Assembly: GCF_000002425.4 (NCBI RefSeq)
Contig: NC_037267.1
Coordinates: 9,561,398-9,625,397 of the forward strand
Length of the DNA: 64,000 nucleotides
Origin: Physcomitrium patens
Taxonomy: Eukaryota > Streptophyta > Bryopsida > Funariales > Funariaceae
Reading direction: 5' to 3'
Below the pieces are notes generated by a model. It had not been told where the DNA came from, searched no databases, and saw nothing but the letters and a program-made list of their open reading frames with translations. The position numbers and the translations under genes were made by a program. Positions 13,301 through 25,942 of the stretch are shown here, in pieces. Position 1 is the first letter of the stretch; the number at the start of each line of letters is the position of its first letter.

Positions 13301-16300
13301 GGCTATGAATATACAGTGGGTCAGATTTATTTCGTTCTTCGTTTTGTTATTTTACTGTTTATATCGCTTGTATAAGGTAACGATTTGAGAATTAGATGTA
13401 TGGGCGTAAGCTTCAGCTTGTGTTGGCATGTTGAGCAGGTTTCGAGTCGGGATGCAGCTCAATTATTACAGAGTATTATCTTTGTGATTGATGCTGTGCT
13501 TCCTTTATTACGGAGACCTCCACAGAGCTTTGTGGAGGAGCTTGAACGTGATCTGCGCCAGCTAATTGCCTCGTGCACTTTTCTGACAGTCGTCCATGCA
13601 TGCATAAAGTAAACATTCGACTATCTTAAACATCCATTCTTCATCAAATTGAAGCCCCATAATCATTTCACCACTATTCATATGAATTTGTTCAAAGCAT
13701 TCTTTCCTTAAACGACGTTTTTTGAGTATTCCTCGATGGTAGTTTCAAACGTTCTGATGAATATCCTCTAGTGTTTGCAGTATTACTACATGGTGAATTT
13801 GAATCGTTGGAATTGAATTTTTTGAGCACGTTACCTTCACTGTGGGATTCAGAGGATCTAATCTTTGAACATGGTTTGTTTTTATTCTATGTATCAGGAG
13901 TCTTTGTTCTTTAAGCAAGATTGCATCAAAAGGAATTGCATCTTTTGAGTTCCTTGTTCGCCAGTTCTTTAAACTTCTCGACGGGTGCCAAAAACGAGAT
14001 TCTGTTGCTGCTGAGAAAGCCGTAAGTAAACTGGAGTAAATGTATTTGCATTAGTTGGATCAATAGCTGTTGCATAACCATAGCAATTATGCTTAGTGTG
14101 CAATATCAGAATAAGCCCAACTTATTGCAGCGTAATTGAAACTGTGCATAGTATACTTCTAGAGAAAACTGATTAGAGATACTGTTTGTGCAGAACATTT
14201 TGCGGTGCTTGTTCTGTTTGGGTCTTTTGGCTCGATACGGATCAGAGTCTGTTGAGGCTCTTGAGGATGAAGATATCAACATGAACCAGTTCCTGGAGTT
14301 GTATAAATATTTTCTGGGGCAGGGTGATTTTGATATTAAAGCTCGGGCCTTGCAGGTGGGGACATTGTTCCTTATGTCTGAATGGGGGTTCTACTTGTTT
14401 TGTAGCCAGAGTCTGTATTGTGTGGAAAGACATGTCTGCAAAGTTGACATACTGTAACACAATTTGTTTTTTTATTTGTACATAATTTCATCCCATTTCA
14501 AGGTGTGACATTTAATTTGAATCAGGATTGCGACATTGTTGTTTTGTTTGCGGTGTTGTTTCCTTTCTCTGATTCTTGATGATGGGATTTTTGTGAGTTG
14601 GCGTTTGTGAAAGTGGGTTGTTCATATTTTTTGGAACTCATTCACTGTGATGGTCTGCAGGCGTTGGGTTTTATATTCATAGCAAGACCCGAGTTTATGA
14701 TGGTTAAGAACATGGACAAGATTCTTGAAACCACGCTCAATGCTTCTGCTGATTCGCGCATCAAGGTGGGGCTTCTGGATAGTCACACCTTTTTTCGTTT
14801 GTTCTTTTTGATAATAATCCAATTAGTTATGTGATAACTTGTAGCTTCTTGCTTTTAGAAATTTATTGTTCTGCTTGTAAGTGAATTGCTCTATAATTGG
14901 TAAACATTTTTTCATTTCTTGTGCTAACTTTCACTCTGAGATGATATGGCTTTTTACTTGGCAGATGCAAATGCTTCGAAATTTCAGCGATTATCTTCTT
15001 GATGTTGAGGAGAAAATGGGGGAGACAGATGAAAAGTCCAACGGTGACAGTGCTGTCCCAGTAGCGGCAGGTGCTGGGGACAGCAATATTTGTGGTGGTA
15101 TTATCCAGTTGCATTGGGATCTAATCCTAGAGAGATGTTTGGATTATAACGAGGAAGTGCGTCAAACTGGGCTGAAGGTCTACCACTCTGATCTCCACCC
15201 AATTAGTATGATTGTTATACGTGTTATTGAATGTTTCCAAAATCCTGAAGAATGAAGTGAGTTTATGTCACTGCTAATCATGTGCACAAGAAGCAGAAGA
15301 ATCTTGCTGTTAATCCGGTGTCAAGTGTTCATTTTCTGTAATAAAACTGGTATTCTACTTGGTATGTACTTATGGCAGGAGCCATGTGCATACACAAAGC
15401 TCATACTTGGCAGAATGGCTGGGCGACTTGCTAGACACATGTCTTCTGTTTAAAATCAATTTATTGCGTAGCAAGATTCCCAAGTCATGTGTTTAGTTTT
15501 GAAGTACATCATACATTTATTGTTTTTTAACATTTTTCTTTTCTTTCATTGTTTCAGGTGGTGGAGATTGTCTTGCGGCAGGGTTTGGTGCATCCAATGA
15601 CATGCGTTCCCCAACTCATTGCATTGGAAGTGGACCAGCTGGAAGTGAACTGGAAACTTGCACATCGTTTATTGCTACACATGAATGAAAAGTACGTCTA
15701 TCTCCATTAGCTTCAAAGATTTTTCAGGTGTGATATGCTATTCTGTGAAGCTTTATAGTTAACATTATGACCACCGTTATCAAAGCTTTAGATATCAAAT
15801 CTTTGTGCATGTGGTACGGTTGCAGTTCATGGATGCGTGTGTGATTTCACTTTATTATAACTTATTGTTACTATTTTGTAGATATCCCTCATTTTTTGAG
15901 AGTCGACTAGGGGATGGCCTCCTTCTGTCGTTCGCTTTCATACAATCTGGGGCAGCAAGTTGTGAGCACAGGACCTCTCCTACGAAACCTGCCGCGATTA
16001 AACTCAAGGATCCAAGCATCCCTGCATCGTTTGCGAAGCCTGGCATCTCTCGAATTTACAAATTAATAAGAACCAGTCGAAATTCTCGAAACAAATTCTT
16101 ATCATCTGTGATCAGAAAGTTTGATTTTGGAGCCTCTGGCATTCAATCTGTTCCATTCTTGGTGTAAGTTTACCCTTGTTTTATTTTAAGTTTATCTCAC
16201 CATGCGCCAGTTGGACTTGATCTGACGTGAAGGCGGAAATGGTTTACTTCAATATTTTTAGAACAACTAATGTTAGTTACTGATTCATGTTTGTTTGTAC

Positions 16301-17816
16301 AATGGAAAACTTGGGTTGTAACGACACTCTGACTGATTAAACATGGAAAGTATTCCCTATACATCGACTCTGGTAGTTCTTGTTGTTACTTTGTCATGAA
16401 ATCTGATCAGTGCTTTCGTGATCCTGCAGATATTGTTCGGAGGTTTTGTCAGCACTTCCATTTGGAATACCCGATGAACCTCTCTATGTCGTATACACTA
16501 TCAATCGGGTCGTTCAGGTACGAGGAGGAGAATTGGAGGCAAATATGAAGACCATTATTACTGAAGGGGCATTGGGGGCAACGACTAAACTGGTTCTAGA
16601 AAGTATTGCAGCAGAGAAAGATCGGATAGAAGAGGCAGCTTTGAATCCTAATTCTATGCAGTACGAATTTAAAAAGGATGTCTCTATTGAAATGGTTGAC
16701 ACGGAAGGAATTCCTCAGGATATTTTGGACAAGCTCAAGGTATCATACCGCTGTTCGACTTCGGCTTAACTGCTGAGTCTAATTTTGGTCTTTCAACATC
16801 AACTTTAATTTCTGTCATAGACTTTGTTCACATTACTCAACCCACGGCAATTTCGATCCCTTGTTTTTACTCTTTTATCTGTTGCTGATTGTTGTTGGTA
16901 CGAGTGACGTAGGGATACTGCAATTCAGCCATGGCTTTGGCGTTGCTGCTTCGGCTCAAGAGGCACTTGAAGATAGTGTATTGCTTGAACGATGCTCGAT
17001 GCCAGGTAAGAGGAGTTATAGTCGAAATACTTTTCGATGAATGATCTGAAGTCAGTTTTATTTTCTTCGTTTTGGAACGTGATCCGGGACTTAAAACAGC
17101 TTTATGTATTAATGAACGTTCGCCAGTTCTGTAGAAGTCCGAACACTCTCAAGCTATTAGCCTCTTGGCTGATGGAATTTAGTACTTGGAGTGATGAAAC
17201 TTTGATTCTTGCGTTTCTTGCGTTGGCTTAGTAACCCGCATAGATGGATTCTAATCAGATCAAGTTTCTCACATTTGGCCATTGGAACTTCTCAGTCTTA
17301 TCAACCAACTGAAGTTATCAAACCTGTTGATATGCTTTCTAAACGAGAAAGTATGAAAGAATTCAACTTGAAGGAACTACCTGTTGAATCCCCAACAACA
17401 GTTCGACAGATGCTAGAACAATATAAGGTAACTGATGTCTCATCACTAAACCTGTTCTCATATTTCTGCTTCTGTAATAATGATGCTGTACAGGAACTGT
17501 TGAGATATTGAAACGTGTTGTTGCGTGCAACCAGGCATTTAAGCGATTGCTGAAAGAAGATTCTGTCGATTACGCTGTTTACACTGCAAATATCTCGACG
17601 AAGAAGCGACCAAGCCGTGCCCAAGTTGATGCCGATTCTCCTCACACTAACGGACATCTTGTAAGTCGTGTAACGCAAAGAAGGAAAAGCGTGGCTGCTA
17701 CAGCTGTGGAGTATGATGTATCAGGTGATGATGAAAGTGATGAAGACTGGGGGGCTTCCAAGTCCGGACGAAGAAAAAGTGCCCCTGCAGGGAGGACTCC
17801 TCGGGTTAGGAAGTGA
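4315..17816 (+). CDS. SCC2: Sister chromatid cohesion loader SCC2 (NIPBL/Nipped-B family) with plant-type PHD finger
   Basis: With SCC4/MAU2, this family loads cohesin onto chromatin in the nucleus. I assembled 28 exons, all GT-AG with phases that close: 4315-4595, 5663-5775, 6121-6254, 6379-6502, 6746-7002, 7404-7511, 7784-7898, 8199-8307, 8770-8956, 9184-9609, 9996-10534, 10873-11083, 11296-11346, 11540-11698, 12074-12241, 12446-12745, 12879-13031, 13439-13608, 13898-14021, 14194-14355, 14661-14765, 14965-15177, 15558-15691, 15882-16163, 16430-16739, 16913-17005, 17296-17427, 17535-17816. The product is 1,813 aa, near the length of plant SCC2. The N-terminus ([11 protein letters not shown]...ELSLFDD) resembles plant SCC2. 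A PHD finger sits at about residues 689-735, with CSAC, CNGC, WFHGDC and CHCC supplying a Cys4-His-Cys3 set, just after an acidic Ser/Asp run. The alpha-helical HEAT-like remainder includes [17 protein letters not shown] and ends in a basic Ser/Asp-rich tail. The start could instead be the ATG at 4378, since similarity begins just after it. Confidence 0.93.
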
Positions 17817-19570
17817 TTTCTGTAACATAGTTTCACATTGTACCTTAAATCCATTCTTTTCCACAGAAAATAATCGAGCAGCCGAACATTTTGGGCGGTC
17901 GGAGAAGGCAATTTTGGTGCTCCAGTCAGGACTCTGTTGTATATTAGTGTTCGCTGTCATAAGTCTTGTGGTAAAGTAGAGTTAGGTAAATTCAAGAGGG
18001 GAAGGGAACTGTGATGAGCACTTTATCGCTTACTCATCTGAAAGAGTACACTTCCGAATTCCATCCCAAAGAATACAGCACATTTAGAGATTGCTTCCTG
18101 GATGGTACAACTTCTACATCGGATGCACTTATTTCATATATAGCCGCCTCTCAATTGCACCCAGTTTTCATTCTGTATAAGATTCTTCCAGTGTCTGGGA
18201 CATTAGAATTGTTTCGATCCTGCTTCTTTCTCATGTTCACGAAACCTTGTGATGTTCATTCCCTCTCCATGCGGTGGTTGTAACCTTGTATGCTTCAGCG
18301 CCTGTTAGCAAAGTTAGACTCCAAACCTTAGGAGTAGATGCACTTGCGACAGAGATCGTAGATGTATTCTTATGCAAAGGAAGAGTCCACTCTAGAGATT
18401 TTGATACTCGAATCATATTGCGAAGACCTAACAATAGAAATGGCTCGATTTTTCCGTTCTTGTACACTAACCTTTTTATTTTTAGTTCTTGTTTTTTTTA
18501 TATCGTACTAATCTTTTCTTCTTTTATTTTGTTAAACAAAATGAACTTACACTACGCCTCTGACTGTCATTACAACGTTATTCAATTCTCCTAGCACTCT
18601 ATTATGATTATTATTAATTCAACGTAGTTTTAATCCAATTTGGATTAGGGTACCGTGAGAGTCGAATTTGACAATAAGATATTTTGTAGAATCACTGGTA
18701 CATCAGAGGGTAATCAAAGCGATACACGAATGCACTGGATTAACCATAAAAAAGAAACTAAACCCTGCGACAACCTTGCAAACTGGATTGTTCCAGCACT
18801 CGGTGCCCGAAAAAGCCATATTAACTTATTTCCCACAAAGCAAAAAAGCATCAAAAGATTGGCAAGTGCCACGAAGCCGGGCCCACGCGAAATCCATCGA
18901 CGTGGACTCATTTCTTAGCAGGAGTTCCCTGAAGACTTTGCTGGACTCCAAGCTTCTCAGCCTAGCATTCAATCCTGGATTCGATCACTTTCTCAATCCT
19001 GGGTCACGCTATCAAACCCACTGTGTAACTCTCACCGCGATTCTCGTTCCCGATTCGATTCTCGCCTTCAGACATCGTGTTGCCTAGTTTGTGGTATTGC
19101 GAATTGCGTTCATCGGGGTCTAAGGTATGTGCCCCGTCATTTCCTTCGCCGTCATGTGCGAATTCTGCTTCAGCTGTGCTTGTAGAAGTCCATTGAGGGT
19201 TCTTGGAATTGGCACAATTCTATGCCTGTGTGCAGTCTGCTTTTGGTTCTGTGAAGTTCTTACTCAGTTTAGGCGTTTTTCAAGAATTGATTGGGTTTAC
19301 ACGCATTTTACATTGGGGTATAAAGTTTCTGGGAGATAAGATTTTAGTGGCATTTGAATTCTCTATACGCAGCTCAAAGCCCATTAAGATTGAGTGGTCA
19401 CATTTGTGCTTGATTTAGAGCTGAATTCAGAACATACCCATCTTGCTTTATCAGTTTGATCGAACCTCGTTCACCTTCCAAGTCTCTTGGATGTGTTAAT
19501 CAATGCTGCCTACATTCTGATCATGGTGTTCGGGGTAATTTCAGGAATCATCACAGTGGTTTCTTCGGCA
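17817..19570. other. SCC2 3' UTR, then promoter and 5' UTR of the LON/RING gene
   Basis: No frame here continues a gene. The first several hundred bases presumably form the SCC2 3' untranslated region. A good donor (TAAG then gtatgt, intron from 19125) and acceptor (taatttcag, ending 19544) suggest a 5' UTR intron of about 420 bases in the following gene, whose ATG is at 19571. This intron is inferred from consensus only. Confidence 0.5.
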
Positions 19571-22500
19571 ATGGCTAACGAAGATGACGTTGAAGATGTA
19601 AAGGATCTTGTGAGTAGTTCACAACTCCTCCCAAACTTTTGACTTTGTTGACCTGTTTGGCTTTATAAAGCTCTGATTGTGGGATGCGAGTAGAGTTCTG
19701 GATTTTACAAAAATGGAGAGTTTTGTGTAGCTTGTTCTGGTTCAATGATAGTATTCATTGTGAACTTGGCGATCCTTGCAGAGTTTAGTTGATGGAGAAG
19801 GAGAGACGTCTCCTGAGAAGAATGCTGCAGTTGAGTTTCTCAGGAGAGGAAACCGTGATTTCCGAAACTCAAGATTTAAGGAGGTTTGTCCCTTTGTTTC
19901 TTTATTACCTTATTCAAGTTGGAATATACCTCCAGTTAAATTGGGAAGAAGGAAGGCTGACTTTAGCTAAGATAAGTTTTATTTTGTCTTGTCATTTTTG
20001 CAGGCCATTTTGTGTTACACAAAAGCACTCAATGCTAATTGTCTAGACCAAGCTATGCTGTACAGTAACCGCTGCGCTGCATACTGCAAGTACAGACCTA
20101 GTCTCCATACCTAAACCCTGTTTCACATACCTGCACGTCTAACATTACCTTTCTAGAGAATACCATTTAAATCCAGTGGTATATCCTGAAAATTGTTATG
20201 GACAGCGTCATAGTTCTCCGGCCTTTTGTGTGGGATGGTACTCATTTCTCTTGAGTTTGACAATAACATTTATACTCAAAGTGGGGTAAACTGAAATGAT
20301 TATTGGATGCTTTCAAATTTATTCGTCGTGCTTCAAACAGCAGTAGACGATGTCAGATTGCAAATGTTTCGTGATCTCAGCCAGTGCCTGATTCTAATAT
20401 CATTGCATGCAGGTACAGTCAAGGTATACGGTTGAGACCAGCACGAACATCAGAGGAATCTGCTATGTTAGAGTTGGATCCTATGACACTTGGACAAGTA
20501 AGGCCGTAACCAATAAATGCGTTCTCATACTTAACTCATCGAGAGTTTCCTTCTTGGTCATTGTCTCATTTCCTCCTCATGCCGTGCTTCAGTAAACTAG
20601 CCCCCTCTATATTTACATGTAAGAAGATATTGATTGAAGAAGTTTTTGGGTTTTACTCCTTTCGTTTCAGCTAGCGTTGAAGGATTCAGAGAAATTGGTG
20701 AAGCTTCAAAGTGACAACCCTAAGGCCTATTTACGCAAGGCTACGGCACAAGTACTGGTATGTCGTCTTTACCCCAATATTTTGAGTTTCTATTCACTTT
20801 AGAGAATAAGTACTTGTACTGAATGAACTCTAAATTCTCTGGTCGTCATAATTTAATAAGCTCAATGTTCACTTTGCTCTTGTATGGTCGTTTGTGAGTG
20901 TTAAACTCATCTGTATCTTTGAGATCAAAGTAATGTTTCAAGTGCCCAATATTCATATTGTGTATCCCTGGACGGAAGGCTTCTCTGTTTAATGTATTCG
21001 ACTGATTTTCGTCTTTCATTGGACTCCTTCTATCGATGTTCTTAGAAAAGAACTAGTGTAAGTTACTTATTACATCAAGGCATTCGTCCATGGTATTGAT
21101 GACGTGTATGGGGGTGGTTTTCAGCTGGAGCAGTATGAAGCAGCAGTGGAGACCTACCTGTCTGGACTGGAGATCGATCCCATGAAGTAAGACCTCATCT
21201 AATCCATGTTTTCTCAGTATATGCCTCAATAATTTCTGAAAATATTTTATAGCACTCTTTTCCAACTATCTCTGTCCATTAAATGAGTTATTTCCTAACA
21301 GCGAAGCATAATTCTGTTGCTCCATCATGCTGGAGTTACATCTCTTCATGCAAAGTCTTTTTCTTTTCTTTCTGAGGCCTTAGCTCATTTAGTACTTCTT
21401 TGTGCATGTGTACAAAAAAATAGTGAACTCAACTAATGGAAATCCAAGTATTGTGGCATTTCTCTTTGACAATATGAACCCATTTATTGTAATGATATTT
21501 CTCTTTGGAATTCATACTCCGTACTTTTAGCTGATTTTCACAGAAGGAATGTTGTTTTTCTCTCTTTGAGCATAGAAACGAAGTTCGTAATTTTATGTTG
21601 TTGTTATGCAGCAAACCACTTCAGGAAGGATTGCGTGAGGTTAAAATTTTAATGGAGGGTGTAGAACAAAATGATAGCAAACGTCGCAAGTTGAAGCGAT
21701 CAGATGATCTGGATTGCACCTTGTGTTTGAAACTATTGCATCAGCCAATCACTACACCCTGCGGCCATTCATTCTGTCGAGCATGTCTTCTTCAGGCTCT
21801 TGATCACGGTGATACTTGACGCCTGCTTGCTGTAATTAAATGAAGATTTGGAAGTACCCTGCTCTTGTGAGATGCTAATGCCTTTCTCCGCTCATTCATT
21901 CTTAGATCAATCCTAACTATTTATTTGCATTATGAAAGTGCAGGTAATAAATGTCCAATGTGCAGGACGGTAATTTTTGTGAGCCCCAAGACCTATCCAG
22001 TCAGGTATTTTACTTGTTCTGATGTTCTGATGTCGTCTCCTCGGGGTTCACTCGAGTATTGGTTCCCGGTCTTGATGAATTTCCACACTTTTCTAACACG
22101 GTTTCTTTTTATGGTTTTGCAGTGTAACTCTCAACAATTTGATTCAACGAAATTTTCCCGAAGAGTTTGCGGAGAGGAAAGCTGAAATGGACGCTGTCTC
22201 TCTTGCTGGCGGAGAGACCTTGCCGCTCTTTGTAATGGATGTAGTCCTTCCAATGCAGCAATTGATGTTGAATATCTTTGAACCACGATACAGGCTCATG
22301 GTATGTATGCTTTCTATTTAAGGAATATTCGTGGGCCGAGTAGAAGTTACTCTAGATGTGATACCCGATTGCCTATGCAGTTTGAGCCTCTTTAAACGGG
22401 TCTGAAGGCACTCCGTTTCGATGCAGATACGTCGAGTCGTGGAAGGCAATCATCGTATGGGAATGGTACGTAAACCCACTCCTAAGCTGCTGCAAAAGCC

Positions 22501-24701
22501 TGAAAGGATTATGGAATGTCCTGGGATGTCTGGAATGTGTAGGTATGGAATGTCCTGGAAGTAAATTTGTATTTATAATCTAGCACCGCGATTCTAGTGT
22601 CCTATACTGCTAACGAAGTACAAAAATATTCGTTGGATATCGCAAGCAATGTTGTTGATAATCAGACGTGGGTGTCAGGTGCGTATTGAAGAATCGGGTT
22701 CCTTGGCGGAGGTGGCATGCGAAGTCGAAATCACTGAGTGAGTTTCAGTGTCAGAGATCAGGGTTCTTTCTCTTTCATCTGCCTTAAGATTTGGAATCTA
22801 ATTTTCTGTCCGTGTGCAGATGTGAACCTCTTCCCGATGGACGGTTTGAAATTGAGGTCAGCATGCATTCTTCTTTATTGCATTTTGATTTTTATGACAC
22901 TAACAGGTTTATAGAGTTCTAGTACTTAGTGGCTGAAACTGAAAAATATAGCGAAATATAATCTCTAGATATGTGGCGCTGGCTCGTGATGTATCTTTGG
23001 CTAGGTAAAAAGCATTACTCGTATTTTACAATTGATGCAATCTGATCTTTTCTCTCACGGTCAGGTTGTTGGAAAGCGTAGATTTCGAATGACAGAGACA
23101 TGGGAGCAAGACGGGTGAGCTTGAAATATCGGTTCTGAAGTGACTTTTAACCTAGTGACGGATTGATTGCTTCTTGAAAGCTTCATGTTTAACCTGCATT
23201 TAACTTCATACATCAAATCTTCTCAAGATTCTTTCATAGATTCCATGGAATGATTGGTCAAATAATCTGTACGTCTCTCAATTTAGCCTGCCCAGATTTT
23301 TGAAATAGGCATATTGCTCTTATGATATGTAGGTTGGTAGTTTAGTTTGTATCAACTATATAGTTCGTGCAAATGCCGTGCTAGACTGAACAGTTTGCTC
23401 ATTTTGAAGTTGTTAGATGCGTTAATTGTGCATCTTAATGAACAGATATCGTGTAGCGAAAGTGCAATGGTTACAAGACGTGGTTCATCCAGATGGTTCT
23501 CCGGAGAAAGATGAGGTTCTTATTTTGTCACTGTCTCTTACTTTCGCATGTTCCTGCATCATATTTCCATTTCTGAGTTCACCTAGTTAATTTAGATATT
23601 TTGTTGAACCAAAACTTTCAACTTGTTAGAATAATTTTGAATGCAGTGTTGCCATTGTTATTATTTTGTATTCAATGAAGTTATCTTATTACATGAACGT
23701 ACAGTTCTTTGTAATGATTCAAATTGAATTTTATATACCGCAATCTAAGACTATGTCAAATACTTTCTTGGTATCAGCTTGCCCAAAGTGTGCGGACAGC
23801 AGCTGACTTGGTAAACGCCTTCATCAGTCGAGTCAGGGATATTGCAGTCCGTTCAGGTGAAATAACTCCATACGTGACATTTTTTTAACTCCTGTAAACA
23901 CACATACTCTTAATGTCAAATGTCTAAGTGATTATTTTCATTGCAGTAGAATATGCGAGAAGAAATAGAGAATCATCATTAACATTTTTGCCTTATATCT
24001 TAAGGTAAGTTTCTTGACATTTTGTTGACGTGCGGGACTTTTGCAGATCGTCGCTTGTTAGAGATGTTGAACCGTACAGAAGGCATGCCTAGTGCCTCAG
24101 ATCCTGAGCGCTTCAGCTTTTGGGTATGCACCCTACTACAATCTTTCCTAACATGTCGAAAGCTACAACTTCCAATAGTATCAGTTATCACCTACATCAC
24201 TTCAAGATTGTGAAAAGCACATCTACCTTCTGACTTGATGGCACTTCCGCAGTTTATGTTGCACGCTTTAGCAATCCTCATCCTTGAATTAGGTTTCTTC
24301 GGAACTCCTACCAGATAGGATACATGCTAAGATAACCATGTCAGTTGGATATTCAGCCGGGATCTGGATTTTAACCAAAGTTCAAAATAAGTTTTTCTCT
24401 TTTTAAATTTACACTGACAACTTCAATCTTATGCAGGTTGCAAATCTTATGAACATACCAGGAAGGGAGCGATTGCAATATTTGCGTATCACAGATACTC
24501 GAGAGGTGATTCTAACCAACTTTGATTCATGCAATTCCCTCTGTAAGTAAGAGTGTTGTTGCCGCCTCTAGAATTTCTACATGTTCGTAACAACAATGTA
24601 CCTGATGTCCAACTTCTTGTCTGTTTCATGTGCAGCGACTGACACGAGAGATCACTCGGTTACGATCAATGCCAGCGGATAGTAATTGCTGCATCCAATG
24701 A
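19571..24701 (+). CDS. TPR-RING-LON domain protein (LONRF-like probable E3 ubiquitin ligase) with C-terminal CaaX-like box
   Basis: Eighteen exons, all GT-AG with closing phases: 19571-19609, 19782-19883, 20004-20089, 20413-20497, 20671-20757, 21125-21186, 21612-21808, 21944-22004, 22123-22300, 22427-22465, 22679-22737, 22820-22856, 23065-23114, 23446-23515, 23778-23856, 24047-24123, 24437-24505, 24636-24701; 480 aa. TPR-like helices span about residues 25-155 ([54 protein letters not shown]). A basic patch KRRKLKR (177-183) precedes a C3HC4 RING with C189, C192, C204, H206, C209, C212, C223 and C226. From about 272 follows a LON N-terminal-type domain ([40 protein letters not shown]). There is no Lon ATPase or protease part. 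The family is thought to act in ubiquitin ligation; the substrate is unknown. The last four residues are CCIQ, a possible farnesylation box. Confidence 0.9.
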
Positions 24702-25499
24702 TTCTCCGCCCGGAGAATCAGAGTAGGATAATTCCTTGCTGTAGTGAGCTCATTTTTAGGCTTCTATAATACTTGGCTGGTGGTCAAGTTTGGCACCACT
24801 TCAGCACAGCTATCATTTGTTAGTAGTGAATTTGGAGCAAATGTGTAGATTCAATAGGATATGGCAAGTCATCGTAGCAGTAGGAATCCTTCAGTAATTT
24901 GTGATAATTTGACTCTCGATACACTTTGTCTTTTTTCGTGTAACTGTTCTCTTAAAGTATTTTAAGAAGAATGGGATGCTCTTGATTCTAGATACTAGTT
25001 TTTTAAGGATTGTCATTCGAAGCTCCTGCCCTTTTATTATTTTCTACTTTTTATATGTATCCCGGTTTGGATCTATAAAGTAATACTCATGGGATCTGGC
25101 AAGCGTGGTGAAACCCACATCCACAAGTCTCTTCCACTCGGTTGCTTTATGAAAAAATGCAGCCATCAATGAAGATGGCCTCTTTTTTAATTCAGTTAGC
25201 TCGGGAAAAGGTGAAAGCAAGAGTACAGTAGATATTAGTATTGGACGCCGGTCTAGCTGTATCTGCTTGGCAAGAGAACTATGTAGGTAGACAAGGAAGT
25301 TAGAAACCTAACAAGGTTTGTATACAAGTGGATAGAACTCATAGAGAAAAAAGAAAATAGAAAAAAGAAAATAGAAAAAAGAAAATAGAAAAAAGGAAAA
25401 AGGAAAAAGAAAAGTATATTTGTTTGGTTTAGTTTAGAAAAAAGTATGTATGTTTGCTTTAGAGTAGAAAAGAAGTATGTTTGTTTGTTTGTTTGGTTT
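24702..25499. other. 3' UTR of the LON/RING gene and start of the repeat block
   Basis: The first few hundred bases after the stop look like a 3' untranslated region. After about 25.3 kb the sequence becomes low-complexity and transposon-derived. No coding frame is supported. Confidence 0.5.
25345..25414. repeat. Purine-rich tandem repeat
   Basis: A 14-base unit of the form GAAAAAAGAAAATA repeats about three to four times and then degenerates into a GGAAAAA pattern. It lies directly before a copia-like LTR remnant. Confidence 0.8.
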
Positions 25500-25900
25500 A
25501 GATTATGTCATGTGATATAGCATCGAATGTCAAATCCCATTGAATGTATGTAATTTAGTTTGATTAGTAGTTTTTCACCTATTGATAGTTTTTATATTAG
25601 TTGACTTTAATCATGTCATTTAGAATTTGAATACTTCGGTGGAAAAAAACCCTTGACTTGACATTCTTGTCAAGTCTTGTGAGTGATTTTTGAAAAAGAA
25701 AAAACTTATTACAAGGATTAGTTTGGCTCTGGCGATTTAGCCAATTAATAAAGCTTTAAGATTTTATCTATCTTCACACTTGCATTCTTGAATTCTTCTT
25801 TTGTGGTGTGAGAGATAGCTTGTCTTGGTTTGGTGTAGATTTCTAATCTTTTACTTGACAAGAATCTCTCCTTCTCTTCAATTTGTGGTATAACAAATTA
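25500..25900 (+). mobile_element. Copia-like LTR remnant, plus orientation
   Basis: This stretch matches, with divergence, the reverse complement of 51420-51800. Shared landmarks in order are a TTCTTGTCAAGTC segment, a run resembling AAAGCTTTAAGATTTT, and a GTGTGAGAGATAGCTTG-like segment. Just after it, at about 25885, is TGGTATAACAAAT, a possible decayed copy of the TGGTATcAgAg primer-binding site typical of copia elements. That order suggests an LTR followed by a primer-binding site on the plus strand. No copia polymerase follows, so it is a remnant. Confidence 0.5.
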
Positions 25901-25914
25901 GAATGAAGTAGATC

Positions 25915-25942
25915 AAATAAATAAATAAATAAATAAATAAAT
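25915..25942. repeat. (AAAT)n microsatellite
   Basis: About seven copies of a tetranucleotide (AAAT/ATAA register) immediately after the copia-like LTR remnant. Confidence 0.9.

Noticed and set aside
17812..17979. A possible alternative last exon of SCC2 after a donor at 17812 and an acceptor near 17866
   Set aside because: The intron would be only about 54 bases and the added tail resembles nothing known in SCC2. The stop at 17816 gives a normal basic tail.
25345..25414. CRISPR-like repeat array
   Set aside because: The units are short, contiguous and purine-rich with no unique spacers, and the DNA is plant nuclear.
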